Assembly (NCBI GenBank): GCA_039566865.1
Contig: CM076955.1
Location: 15,149,501-15,213,500 of the forward strand
Source of the DNA: Aurelia coerulea
Lineage: Eukaryota > Cnidaria > Scyphozoa > Semaeostomeae > Ulmaridae
DNA: 64,000 nucleotides
Direction: 5' to 3'
In this document: positions 1-10,884 of the stretch, one piece after another
How positions within the stretch are numbered: position 1 is the first letter of the stretch
Layout: the number at the start of each line of letters is the position of its first letter
Notes under the pieces: generated by a model
Databases searched by the model: none
What the model was told of the DNA's origin: nothing
Seen by the model: only the letters and a program-made list of their open reading frames with translations
Made by a program: the position numbers and the translations under genes

Positions 1-316
1 TGTTTATCCTCACACAGTTCGTACCTCGTGACTAAGGTCTTCCGGTGCTTTTGCATATTGCCTTGAGATATCTACTTCAATTTCGTCTTTTAATAGGAAG
101 TTTATATCATGATTTGCTTTGTTTTCTATTCTTAGGTATCCAAAACCTATTTAAGTCTGGCTCTTAAGTATGACCGATTATCCCCATACTGTTCATGGAC
201 TGCCATGCCAGGCTCAGTTTTCTCGTAATAATAGTTTGCACGAAGGACCTTTGATTTGTGCGATTCTACATAGGGTACTTTGTAATGTTTCGTGCATATG
301 TTTTCGAAATATTTCT
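1..316. other. No gene recognised
   Basis: AT-rich sequence left of the satellite. I see no convincing reading frame, splice context or repeat here. Confidence 0.5.
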
Positions 317-2109
317 TAGCTCGTCCAGCAGTTCATTTTTTGCTGCGAGAATCCGTACAGCAGTTTATATTTTTGCTGCGGAATTTTTTTACGAAATAGC
401 CTTGATATTTTTTATCTCGTCCAGCGGTTTTTTGCTGCGAGTATTTTGTAAATCCGTACAGCAGTTTAACACTTTTGCTGCGGAGTTTCAGGAAATAGCC
501 TTTGAATTCTATAGCTCGTTTAGCAGTTTTATTTTTTGCTGCGAGAATCCGTACAGCAGTTTATATTTTTGCTGCGGAATTTTTACGAAATAGCCTTGAT
601 CTTTTTATCTCGTACAGCGGGTTTTGCTGCGAGTATTTTGTAAATCCGTACAGCAGTTTAACACTTTTGCTGCGGAGTTTTAGGAAATGGCCTTTGGATT
701 CTATAGCTCGTTCAGCAGTTTTATTTTTTGCTGCGAGAATCCGTACAGCAGTTTATATTTTTGCTGCGGAATTTTTACGAAATAGCCTTGATCTTTTAAT
801 CTCGTACAGCGGGTTTTGCTGCGAGTATTTTGTAAATCCATACAGCAGTTTAACACTTTTGCTGCGGAGTTTTAGGAAATAGCCTTTGAATTCTATAGCT
901 CGTTCAGCAGTTTTATTTTTTGCTGCGAGAATCCGTACAGCAGTTTATATTTTTGCTGCGGAATTTTTACGAAATAGCCTTGAGCTTTTTATCTCGTACA
1001 GCGGGTTTTGCTGCGAGTATTTTGTACATCCGTACAGCAGTTTAACACTTTTGCTGCGGAGTTTTAGGAAATAGCTTTCAATTCTACAGCTCGTACAGCA
1101 GTTTGTATTTTTGCTGCGGAATTTTTACGAAATAGCCTTGATCTTTTTATCTCGTACAGCGGTTTTTGCTGCGAGTATTTTGTAAATCCGTACAGCAGTT
1201 TAACACTTTTGCTGCGGAGTTTTAGGAAATAGCCTTTGAATTCTATAGCTCGTTTAGCAGTTTTATTTTTTGCTGCGAGAATCCGTACAGCAGTTTATAT
1301 TTTTGCTGCGGAATTTTTACGAAATAGCCTTGATCTTTTTATCTCGTACAGCGGGTTTTGCTGCGAGTATTTTGTAAATCCGTACAGCAGTTTAACACTT
1401 TTGCTGCGGAGTTTTAGGAAATGGCCTTTGGATTCTATAGCTCGTTCAGCAGTTTTATTTTCTGCTGCGAGAATCCGTACAGCAGTTTATATTTTTGCTG
1501 CGGAATTTTTACGAAATAGCCTTGATCTTTTAATCTCGTACAGCGGGTTTTGCTGCGAGTATTTTGTAAATCCATACAGCAGTTTAACACTTTTGCTGCG
1601 GAGTTTTAGGAAATAGCCTTTGAATTCTATAGCTCGTTCAGCAGTTTTATTTTTTGCTGCGAGAATCCGTACAGCAGTTTATATTTTTGCTGCGGAATTT
1701 TTACGAAATAGCCTTGAGCTTTTTATCTCGTACAGCGGGTTTTGCTGCGAGTATTTTGTACATCCGTACAGCAGTTTAACACTTTTGCTGCGGAGTTTTA
1801 GGAAATAGCTTTGAATTCTACAGCTCGTACAGCAGTTTGTATTTTTGCTGCGGAATTTTTACGAAATAGCCTTGATCTTTTTATCTCGTACAGCGGTTTT
1901 TGCTGCGAGTATTTTGTAAATCCATACAGCAGTTTAACACTTTTGCTGCGGAGTTTTAGGAAATAGACTTTAATTCTATAGCTCGTCCAGCAGTTTTTAT
2001 TTTTGCTGCGAGAATCCGTACAGCAGTTTATATTTTTGCTGCGGAGTTTTTACGAAATAGCCTTGATCTTTTTATCTTTTTCCAGCGGTTTTTGCTGCTA
2101 GTATTTTGT
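317..2109. repeat. Hairpin satellite, 192-bp unit with 734-bp higher-order repeat
   Basis: Tandem array with a 192-bp unit made of two related ~96-bp halves. Each half holds two short inverted repeats of the form CAGCA-(10 to 13 nt)-TGCTG, many extended by CCG/CGG on the outside. The 734-bp block at 502-1235 is repeated almost unchanged at 1236-1969. It holds three full 192-bp units plus a fourth shortened by about 34 bp. Because 192 is a multiple of three, long open frames run through the array. They repeat the same 64 codons and are best read as a by-product of the period, not as genes. Confidence 0.95.
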
Positions 2110-2113
2110 AAAT

Positions 2114-2270
2114 TTTGTAATTTATTTTAGACTTTATTTATTTGAATTTATTTTTAGATTAGACTTGTAAATTTTGTAAATAAGTAGGTCTTAATTAGCT
2201 GTAATTTTAGCTATGATTTTGCTTCATCCTACTTTGTAAATAAATAAATGATAATGATGATGATAATGAT
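2114..2270 (+). mobile_element. Short LINE-tail-like insert in the satellite
   Basis: A 157-bp stretch unlike the satellite interrupts one unit. It ends in an ATAA/GATAATGAT microsatellite of the type found at the 3' ends of CR1/L2-like elements. The satellite resumes at the expected place. AAAT at 2110-2113 and 2271-2274 is a possible target-site duplication, too short to be decisive. Confidence 0.55.
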
Positions 2271-2274
2271 AAAT

Positions 2275-3165
2275 CCGTACAGCAGTTTAGCACTTTTGCT
2301 GTAGAGTTTTAGGAAATAGCCTTGATCTTTTTATCTCGTCCAGCGGTTTTTTGCTGCGAGCGTTTTGTAAATCCGTACAGCAGTTTGTATTTTTGCTGCG
2401 GAATTTTATGAAATAGCCTTGATCTTTTTAACTGTCCAGTGATTGTTTGCTGCGAGAATGTTGTCGTTGTAAATCCGTATAGCAGTTAACATTTTATGCT
2501 GCGGAAATTTTTTGGAAATAGCCTTGAGAATTTTGTTGTGAATCCATACAGCAGTTTGCATTTTGCTGCCGAATTTTTAGAACTCGTCAATCGGTTTTCT
2601 TGCTGCGATCATTTGTTGTTGTAAATCCGTACAGCTTTTAGCATTTTTGCTGCGGAATTTTACGAGATACCCTTGGATTTTGCAGTTCGTCCATCAGAAT
2701 TATTTTGCTGCGAGAATCTCATTGTTGCAAATCCGTACAGCAGCTAGCATTTTTTGTTGTGGAAGTTTTTTAGGAAAAGTATATGATTTTGTAGCTTGTC
2801 CAGCAGCTTTCTTTTTGCTGGGAGAATTCTCATTTCTTGTAAATCCGCAGAAGGATTAGCATTTTTGATGCAAAGTTTTTAGGGAATAGCCTTGAATGTT
2901 TAGCTCGTCCAGCAGTTTTACTTTTGCTGCGAGAATTTTGTTATCATTTATCCGTACAGCAGTTAGCATATTTTTTGCTGAGGAATATTTAAGGGACAGT
3001 TTTGAATATTCAGCAGCTGTAACCTTTGCAGTGGGGTGTTGTGATGGCCTTAGACCTGTCCAGCAGATTTGTCTTTTGCTGTGGGAATTTTTTGATAAGT
3101 CAAACCCATCCAATAGTTTTATATTTTGCTGCGGGACATTGTGATATATTAAGGCCTTTCCAGCA
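2275..3165. repeat. Degenerate flank of the hairpin satellite
   Basis: The CAGCAG...TGCTGCG motifs continue with growing divergence and irregular spacing, fading out by about 3160, with faint traces to about 3430. Decay toward the edge of a homogenised array is the usual satellite pattern. Confidence 0.8.
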
Positions 3166-4811
3166 GTTTTGTTTATTTTGATTGAGACCTTTGTCAGATT
3201 TAAGATTTGTTCATCAATTGCTAATTTTGCTGTAAAGTATTTTGAAAATTTTAAGACTTATTTAGCTGGTCTATTTGCTGGTCTATTTATAAATTTTAAA
3301 GCCTGTTCAGCTGATTACTTCGCTGTGAGTTGTGCGTCATTTCATAAACCTGTTCAGCCGTCAGATTTTTGTGGTGATATGGTTTTTTACAGTTTAATAT
3401 GTTGGCTGGGGAATTTTTTAGAAAGGTTTTCATAAGTAATTTTCTCTGTCCCATGTTTTATTGTCCATTGACTTCACTACTGAATTAGTTAAACCTCTAA
3501 ATGGAACAAAACAAATCATAACGGTGAAGAAATACAGAAATTCTTGTATCCAAGTGATATTTAGGTGCTAAGTTTCTCTCCTTGCTTCGACCTGCCGGGG
3601 GCTCAACTAAGAACCTTTACACTCGGCTAATGCTGCTGGGTTCCGAATGGTCGAAGCTAGGGGGCATCCTGGTCTTTGTTTTTGACCCTATTAATTTCTT
3701 TAATTTGTTCATTTGCTATTTATTTTTTAAGTAATATGACATCTTTAGGTAGCAAACTTAGATAACCATGAGACTTTTTAAGGTTTATATAAATACTGTG
3801 GGAGAAATCAAGCAAAGTATAAAAACAGCGATTATTGCCATAGACATTTCGACGGAGAGCCCCCTAGCTCGACTCTTCGGAATTCAGCGTTCAAAAGTAT
3901 TGGAGCATGGCTCGATGGTATTATTTTTACAATCTATCAACAATTTTTTGTGGGAAAGTGTATAAGGTTTTATTTCTACATTCTCAGCGAATATTATACT
4001 TATATACAGTGTAACTATGTACGCATTATTGCTCCTCTCATGAATTGCAATTTTCAATACATCACTACGGAGTATACGATAAAATATCATTGTCCCGTGC
4101 TATACAAACCTAAAAGGGATACCCCTTTAAGATTTATTATGTATCAAATGTGAATTTCGCAACTTTGCTTTTGTGGGTCTGATGAAACTAAGCAGCCCGA
4201 ATTATTGCAAAAGTGGGTTGATCTGCATGCCTGTCGCTCAGAAAAAGCGACTATTCTCACGGAATTTTATGAGATATCATCTAATAGATCATATGGCTGT
4301 TAAGTTCGCGCCATTACAGTTAAATAGGTTACAGTTGGCGTGGGCACAAAGAATGAATTTGCATCATGTCTCTACAAGGTTTGGAAAAATCTAAAAAAAA
4401 TCTTTATGGAATTCTATTAGGTGTTCACGGAAGACTATTTTCTTTTTTGAAATTTTAGTTGCAGATATTATCATTGTAAGTAAGGTTTTTCTGTATTAGC
4501 ACCTGGAAATTGCGGGACAATCTAGGAGTGTCGTTTTGTAAATTTGTACTTTGAATGATTCATTGTCAATTTTTCAACCGTTGCATTTATCTATTTTTTG
4601 TATTTGCTATCTGTTTGCTGCTCGTTTTCTGAATCAAACTTTAACAGCAGTGTATTTTCAAAAACGACAAAGATTTAGACAAGACCTACTTAATACCACT
4701 TATTTCCTAGTTTCTGAGTGTTGGAGAGGGTATTTCCTAGCATATTTCTTCCTTCTATGAGCATTATGTTTCCTTTTGGGAATTCTTGCTTCATGATAAC
4801 TACCAGTAGTC
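3166..4811. other. No gene recognised
   Basis: AT-rich sequence with only short frames that lack recognisable domains. A GC-richer patch at 3590-3665 contains repeated TCGAAGC/TCGACC words but nothing assignable. Confidence 0.4.
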
Positions 4812-5192
4812 TCCGAAGCACTCCCCATATCTAAATATTTGGTAAGGAGAGCATAAGGTCTGTGAGAATATAACACTATTCTCACAGGACCGAATGCTCG
4901 GAAATTCTAATATTTTAGTCCCTCGGGCCTAACTTTTGCAAAATGGCCTCTCTTGGGACTAGTTCTAGTCCCCCACAGTCCAAGGGTCATATTTAAACCT
5001 TTGTAGCAGTCAGTTTCAGCCCTCTTCAAGAAACAACGAACATCGGTGAACTCGAAATCGACCCACCCTCCTCCCTCAGTGGCAGCGCACGTTTAAAACC
5101 ACTCTCCTTACCACAACAGCGAAGTCTCCTTCGCACTCCCCATATCTAAATATTTGGTAAGGAGAGCATAAGGTCTGTGAGAATATAACACT
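4812..5192. mobile_element. MITE, full copy preceded head-to-tail by a partial copy
   Basis: The full copy runs from ATTCTCACAGGACC (4878) to GGTCTGTGAGAAT (5184), with inverted ends, followed by ATAACACT (5185-5192). Immediately upstream, 4812-4877 is the last ~66 bp of the same sequence, also ending in ATAACACT. A second full copy of identical length (307 bp between the ATTCTCAC ends) lies at 54558-54864 in opposite orientation. There too the same end is followed by ATAACACT. The octamer therefore probably belongs to the element, and the junction at 4877/4878 is a head-to-tail one. Confidence 0.75.
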
Positions 5193-5460
5193 ACCTGGTA
5201 GTTTCGATATTCCCCGAAAACTCATTCCCCCATTCCATTCCCCTTTATTTGAAAAAGGAAAGTTTTTTTTGAATTGTAACAAAAATATAACTGTTATTGA
5301 GTAGCTATTTGGTGAAAAGATACATCTGGAGCAGTACTTTTATATGCTATACTTGGCTTATTTATATACTATATAAATTTTCTATTCCCCGAGCCATTCC
5401 CTTATTCCATTTCCCCATTCCATTCCCCGTTCCATTCCCCCATTCCATTCCCCTCTTTAG
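5193..5460. repeat. CCATTCCC-type low-complexity tracts
   Basis: Two patches (5207-5250 and 5385-5455) are built from ATTCCCC and CCATTCC words. They resemble, but are not identical to, the GTTCCCC arrays at 55-56 kb. Confidence 0.6.
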
Positions 5461-5574
5461 AGATAGACATTACGCTATTACGTCAATTCCTGACATTGCG
5501 AGCCTGATAATGCCACTCCAAGTCTTTCTATTATTTTGTAGAATAGCTAAAAGAAAAGGCTATTGTTTTCACAT

Positions 5575-7005
5575 TGTGAGTTTACATTGTGATTTAGCCT
5601 GCGTGGTGTCTTTCTTTTATGAAATTGAAAGGACGAGAAATCTTCGTCCTTTCAATTTTACACTAAAGAAAGACTTTCAATTTTATACTAAAGAAAGGCT
5701 GCACGCAGGGGTTTATTATATTCAACGAAACGAAACGAAACGAAACGAAACCAAACCAAAACAATGTTACCAATTTCAGCGATTTAAATAGCAAATTTAG
5801 TTTTTCTTATCGTTATGATGGATGTAAACGATTAATAATGATCAAAAACCAACGATTTAGCTTTTGTTTCATTCCCAAAGGAACAAAACGGATTGCTTTT
5901 AGCTTTTCTTTCATTCCCAAGAGAACGAAACGAATTGTTTCCATGCCATTAAAGAAAATATTACGGAGTGCAAATCTTTTGTGATTTAGTAACTTATCGG
6001 CATCAGAATTAGCCTGATAACCAGAGAAGTCGGGTGTTGTCAGGCTACGTGAGAATTTGATAAAGAAAAGATGCATGCACTGTGCATGCAGTAATGAAAT
6101 GTGTGCGATTAGACCTATGTGATGTCTCTTTCTTGAGTGAGCTGATATTGATTTTGCGTGGAAGAGATGGGTCAACTGGAGCTTTAGGTGTCGGTAACTT
6201 CGGAATCGAAAATGACGCTCTAAACTGATTCATCTCGAAAAAACGCTGAAAACTGGTACTAGACTACTCCTACCTCTAACTTGAAGTCAAAGCAAGTGAA
6301 GAACGCACGCACAAACAACTCTAAAAGAATGTATGTATGAAAAGAATTTACGAGTCTCTCTCTCTTGAGATCGCCTACACAATTCCACCAAAATCAATCA
6401 ACCTAACGTGTTTAGCGCATTGGGAATTTTTTCACACAAAAGTTGTTTTACAGTTTTACAGCTGCTATGCCGAGCTAAGATGAGTTCTTTCAGCACAAAA
6501 GATTCGAAACAATCTCATGATTTGAAAACAGTGTTTCGTTCCTAAGGGATCCACTAAAGGGAGAATCGAATTGAAATTGGTATCGACACAGGAGACGTAA
6601 AGTTACCAAAATCTAACACAATGTGCCGGCATTGTGTGAACGAAAGGCCTATCCGTCACATTTTTCACCGTTTTCAAAATGTGCCGGCACTGTGTGTGAA
6701 CGCAGTCTAAAAGGAATCAATGTCTCTCTTGAGATCACTAAATTCATCAACCAACGTGTTCGCGCATTAGGAATCTCTGGACAATTGTTGTATGCGCGTT
6801 GATGATTCTTCCTTGTTAGGCCTATGATTCTTTGATGATTCTTTATTATTTTAGCACAAAAGATTTGAAAACAATTTCATGATTTGAAAACAATTTGTTT
6901 CGTTCTCTTGGGAATGGAAAAAAGCCAAATTGCTTTGGTTTCGTTCGGTTTCGTTTCGTTTCGTTGAATATAATAAGCCCACGCAGGCTAATTGTGATTG
7001 AAATT
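5575..7005. repeat. Large imperfect inverted repeat with (ACGAA)n arms
   Basis: The left arm includes GCCTGCGTGG near 5600, a TTTATTATATTCAACGAAACG segment near 5715 and a pentanucleotide ACGAA run. The right arm (about 6840-6990) carries the reverse complement in mirrored order, including TTTCGTTTCGTTTCGTTG and CCACGCAGGC. Internal pieces near 5870-5960, 6505-6545 and 6860-6915 share CATTCCCAAGAGAACGAAAC-like and CATGATTTGAAAACA words. A direct repeat of AATGTGCCGGCA(T/C)TGTGTG lies at 6622 and 6677. This looks like a decayed foldback-type element, but the borders are uncertain. Confidence 0.55.
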
Positions 7006-8445
7006 CGTAGTATCCCAAACGAGGATGGCAAGCAGGTAGAAGGTTTTCGGTTGGGCAGGGCATTCCATTCTTGCTGCTATCTTATTTGCGCTGGAAGTTT
7101 TGCTGATTTTGATTTGCAAAATTCATCTGCTGGCAAAAGGATTTCTGGAGAGATCAGACAACCCATCGACTGGCAAAAGTATTTCTGGAGAGAGCGTTGA
7201 AGATAAAGAGACTATTGCAGTTCGGCGTAAGTTACCTTGAAATTTCAAACGGAGTGTCGTTTGGTATCATAGTATGGCGCGCCAAAGCAGTGGCGGATTT
7301 AGGGGGACAAGTAGGGGCAATTGCCCCCCTTCATGATGAAAACTCAGCTTGGTGCCCCTCTTTTGATGAGAAAAGCGCCCCTCTTCCTGACTCTAACGCA
7401 TATTTTTTTAACTGTTTCGATTTAAATATGGGGGAAACATATGTATCAAACATGCGGCTAAATCTCAAAATGCCACCGGCCTCTCATTGGCTAATTTTCC
7501 TACCTCGTTTTCATGTTTATTATGACAGACAATGATGTAGAAAGTAGACAAGTAAAAAAGATGTTCTCTCATGACTATGATTAGACCTAACAACAAAGAC
7601 AGAGCCTTGCTGAGCCGTGTCGCATCATAAATTTTAAGAAAGGGAATTTCTTTGATAAAGATAAGAAAGATCTGCCATTCTGTACGGAATTTTGTGAATG
7701 CTGCCATGAAAAGGACCGCTTCAGAAATGAGGATAACCCCCCTGCCATCTTCATGACATCTTATGTTTTATTGGCTTGCAAATTGCTTCCTTTATTTCCA
7801 AATTTAAATTCATACCTGTCTGCACAGGAATAATAAGGTTGACAACTAGTAGTAAATATTATTCATCAAATGCTGCTATTCCTATCTTAATTTTCAAGTA
7901 CAGGTACTGCAGTTCAGTTATTGTTCATAGTCCAAAAGTTCTTGTGAACTTTAGTTCACAGTCATATTTGCATCAATGGCTTTGATCAGTTCTTTGTAAT
8001 TAGCTTTCACTTATTATTGTTCATTGTTTGCTCCATCCAACTGCATTGATAAGCATCAGCAGGAATAATGAAACAGCTGTATCATCACAACAAACTGTTC
8101 AATATGTAATTCCAAAAATGTAGAAAAACAGGTTTCGCATGAGTGAAAACAGTCTTGGTGGAAAGAGTTCATAACAATGCGAAATGACAACTGTTCAATA
8201 ATGGTCCATCCTGCAGCACATTCTTTTATTCAATGACTTCCCATTCTACTGTGTTGTGGTTCAGTTTGCATGATTGCAAATCAGATCAGAATGCATTCAA
8301 TACAGGAATTGGAACAGGCAATTCTTTGGTCCTGCAACAAAAACAAAAAGTGAATAAGGTTTTAATGTAAAAGATTCGGTACGACATATTGTGGCTCCCA
8401 TCGTCACGTTCCCGTCTTTGAAACAGATAAGCTGTAGAAGTCAAT
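7006..8445. other. Repeat fragments, no gene recognised
   Basis: A CAGTGGCGGATTTAGGGGG sequence at 7288 followed by GGGGCAATTGCCCCC looks like one end of a G-rich TIR element, but no matching right end is evident. About 65 bp at 7452-7515 recur in inverse orientation at 10543-10607. The rest (7520-8445) shows no recognisable coding region. Confidence 0.45.
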
Positions 8446-8639
8446 CTGCTGATCATAGGCGTAGGAGACAGGGGGCTGGGGGGGGGCTGCAGCCCTCCCA
8501 ACGTCGGAAAATTTTGCAAAAATCAGCTATAATCGGGCAGAAATCCGCGTTAAGTCGGACAAAAGTTTCTTAAACAATGGATTTTTTATCGGACAGCCCC
8601 CCCCCAAATTTTATCTCCCCCTACTCCGATGCTGCTGAT
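8446..8639. mobile_element. Short G-tract MITE with 8-bp target duplication
   Basis: The element spans 8454-8631. It starts CATAGGCGTAGGAG and ends CTACTCCGATG, so the ends are imperfect inverted repeats, with a G9 tract near the left end and C9 near the right. CTGCTGAT flanks it on both sides (8446-8453 and 8632-8639). Inside, short words such as GTCGGACAAAAG and ATCGGACAG recur. An 8-bp duplication fits a hAT-type transposase acting in trans; that assignment is inference. Confidence 0.8.
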
Positions 8640-9316
8640 CCAGGTCCTGCCGGTGGCTAGAAATGCTTTCTGCTGTTTATGAGTGAAAGCGTAAACAACG
8701 TATATAGTAGGCCTAGTCTAGGCCCTCATTGCTGTGACATCTTCCTGAAATCTGTCCGCTGTAAAACAGTGCATGGTCAAGAAAATAAAGAGGAGAAAAA
8801 GAAATCCCTTCATATTTGAAGTGAAATTCGATGTAAAAAACGATGTTATACGTACCAAAATGCGTGAAAATCCCCGTCTTCTTCTCCCTCCTCCAAAAGC
8901 AAGTCGTGGGCGTTCTCACAGCGCTGTAATAAGGCATGTTGTTGTTGTCGTTCTTATTGTTTGGCTTTCCATTGAAAATAATCCATCCTACCAAACGACT
9001 CGATTGAATCCCGTATATAAATCTGCTACTGCGTAGCAGCAATTAAACTTTTCAAAGTTTGTAAAGGAGAATGAGGAACAGATTCTTTCCGCTTTGCAAG
9101 AAGGACAGAACATGCCTGTTTCCAAACAGTTGGCCTAACCGTGAAATTATGCAAAGACGAGTTCAGAATAGAAATAATAAAAATTCAGTTCTTTTAAATT
9201 TTAGGGCCAACCATAATAGATAAAAGTCATTCAAGTCAAGTTCTTGAATTGTGTTGAGGAACAACCCTCACAGCTTCAGGTCGGCTGATGACTTTTTTAA
9301 AAATAGACCTCATGTC
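8640..9316. other. No gene recognised
   Basis: Short frames exist on both strands over 8713-9042, but none has a recognisable domain and they overlap one another. Nothing else stands out. Confidence 0.4.
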
Positions 9317-10435
9317 ATAATTGTGTTTTTGTTTATTTGCCATTCATATTTTTAACACTCACACTTACATTGTTAATTTTGACAAAATTAATGTAAGTGT
9401 GAGTGTTTGACAAAATTAACAATGTAAGTGTGAGTGTTTGACAAAATTAACAATGTAAGTGTGAGTGTTTGACAAAATTAACAATGTAAGTGTGAGTGTT
9501 TGACAAAATTAACAATGTAAGTGTGAGTGTTTGACAAAATTAACAATGTAAGTGTGAGTGTTTGACAAAATTAATAATGTAAGTGTGAGTGTTTGACAAA
9601 ATTAACAATGTAAGTGTGAGTGTTTGACAAAATTAATAATGTAAGTGTGAGTGTTTGACAAAATTAACAATGTAAGTGTGAGTGTTTGACAAAATTAACA
9701 ATGTAAGTGTGAGTGTTTGACAAACTTAACAATGTAAGTGTGAGTGTTTGACAAAATTAACAATGTAAGTGTGAGTGTTTGACAAAATTAACAATGTAAG
9801 TGTGAGTGTTTGACAAAATTAACAATGTAAGTGTGAGTGTTTGACAAAATTAACAATGTAAGTGTGAGTGTTTGACAAAATTAACAATGTAAGTGTGAGT
9901 GTTTGACAAAATTAATAATGTAAGTGTGAGTGTTTGACAAAATTAACAATGTAAGTGTGAGTGTTTGACAAAATTAACAATGTAAGTGTGAGTGTTTGAC
10001 AAAATTAACAATGTAAGTGTGAGTGTTTGACAAAATTAATAATGTAAGTGTGAGTGTTTGACAAAATTAACAATGTAAGTGTGAGTGTTTGACAAAATTA
10101 ACAATGTAAGTGTGAGTGTTTGACAAAATTAACAATGTAAGTGTGAGTGTTTGACAAAATTAACAATGTAAGTGTGAGTGTTTGACAAAATTAACAATGT
10201 AAGTGTGAGTGTTTGACAAAATTAATAATGTAAGTGTGAGTGTTTGACAAAATTAACAATGTAAGTGTGAGTGTTTGACAAAATTAATAATGTAAGTGTG
10301 AGTGTTTGACAAAATTAACAATGTAAGTGTGAGTGTTTGACAAAATTAACAATGTAAGTGTGAGTGTTTGACAAAATTAACAATGTAAGTGTGAGTGTTA
10401 AAAAATAAATGGCAAATAAACAAAAATACAATTAT
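9317..10435. mobile_element. TIR-bounded element filled by a 31-bp minisatellite
   Basis: The outer ~65 bp are inverted repeats. The left arm (9317-9381) reads ATAATTGTG...TTTGCCATTCATA...AACACTCACACTTACATTG, and the right arm ends GGCAAATAAACAAAAATACAATTAT at 10435. Between them lie 33 copies of a 31-bp unit. The unit is itself the inner part of the right arm, so the array appears to have grown by tandem amplification of one TIR segment. I see no clear target-site duplication. Confidence 0.85.
9382..10399 (+). repeat. 31-bp minisatellite, about 33 units
   Basis: The unit is ACAAAATTAACAATGTAAGT followed by GTGAGTGTTTG. The first unit is short by 3 bp. Full units then differ mainly at one site, AACAATG (C) or AATAATG (T), plus one AAACTTAAC variant near 9724. 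The order of the 32 full units is CCCCCTCTCCC, CCCCCTCCCT, CCCCCTCTCCC. The first and last eleven units therefore show the same pattern, which suggests duplication of 11-unit blocks. Confidence 0.95.
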
Positions 10436-10884
10436 GGTTTAGGATACAACACTCGGGATCAGATAAAAGCTTAGGGGCAAATTTGAGGGCAAGTTCTGCT
10501 AAAAGAAGAAATACAGACTTCATGTCACCTTCTACATAAAAATCATGAAAACGAGGCAGAAAAATTAGCCAATCAGAGGCCGGTGGCATTTTGAGATTTA
10601 GCCGCACGTATAAGGCGTTATTTAGTAGTAAATCAGAATCTATATTATTAATGTGTGAAGCAAATTTTGTGTGGCGTAAAACTCGAGCACCGTTGCACTG
10701 ATCCACGCGAAGCTTTCCAAATATCTTCGTCTTCCCTGTACGGGGTGCAATAGAGATTTTGTTTTCTCAAATTCTCCCCCAAATCAGGGTAAGGGGCGAA
10801 TTCGGTGACATCAAAGGATTGGCGGAATCCATTTCAGTTTTCTGTGTACAAGGGAATGATCTTTAGACATATCACAATTGCCGG
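10436..10884. other. No gene; dispersed repeat piece
   Basis: 10543-10607 is the inverted counterpart of 7452-7515. Otherwise no gene, splice context or element is recognised. Confidence 0.45.

Noticed and set aside
258..1808. Long open frames across the satellite repeating the same 62-64 residues
   Set aside because: The 192-bp period is divisible by three, so any frame without a stop in one unit stays open. No start context, splice signal or independent conservation supports a protein.
2114..2270. A complete transposable element inside the satellite
   Set aside because: Only a 157-bp AT-rich tail is present and the possible duplication is 4 bp; I keep it as a LINE-tail-like insert only.
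9361..10400. 31-bp repeats as a CRISPR array
   Set aside because: The unit repeats without spacers and the context is eukaryotic; it is a minisatellite.
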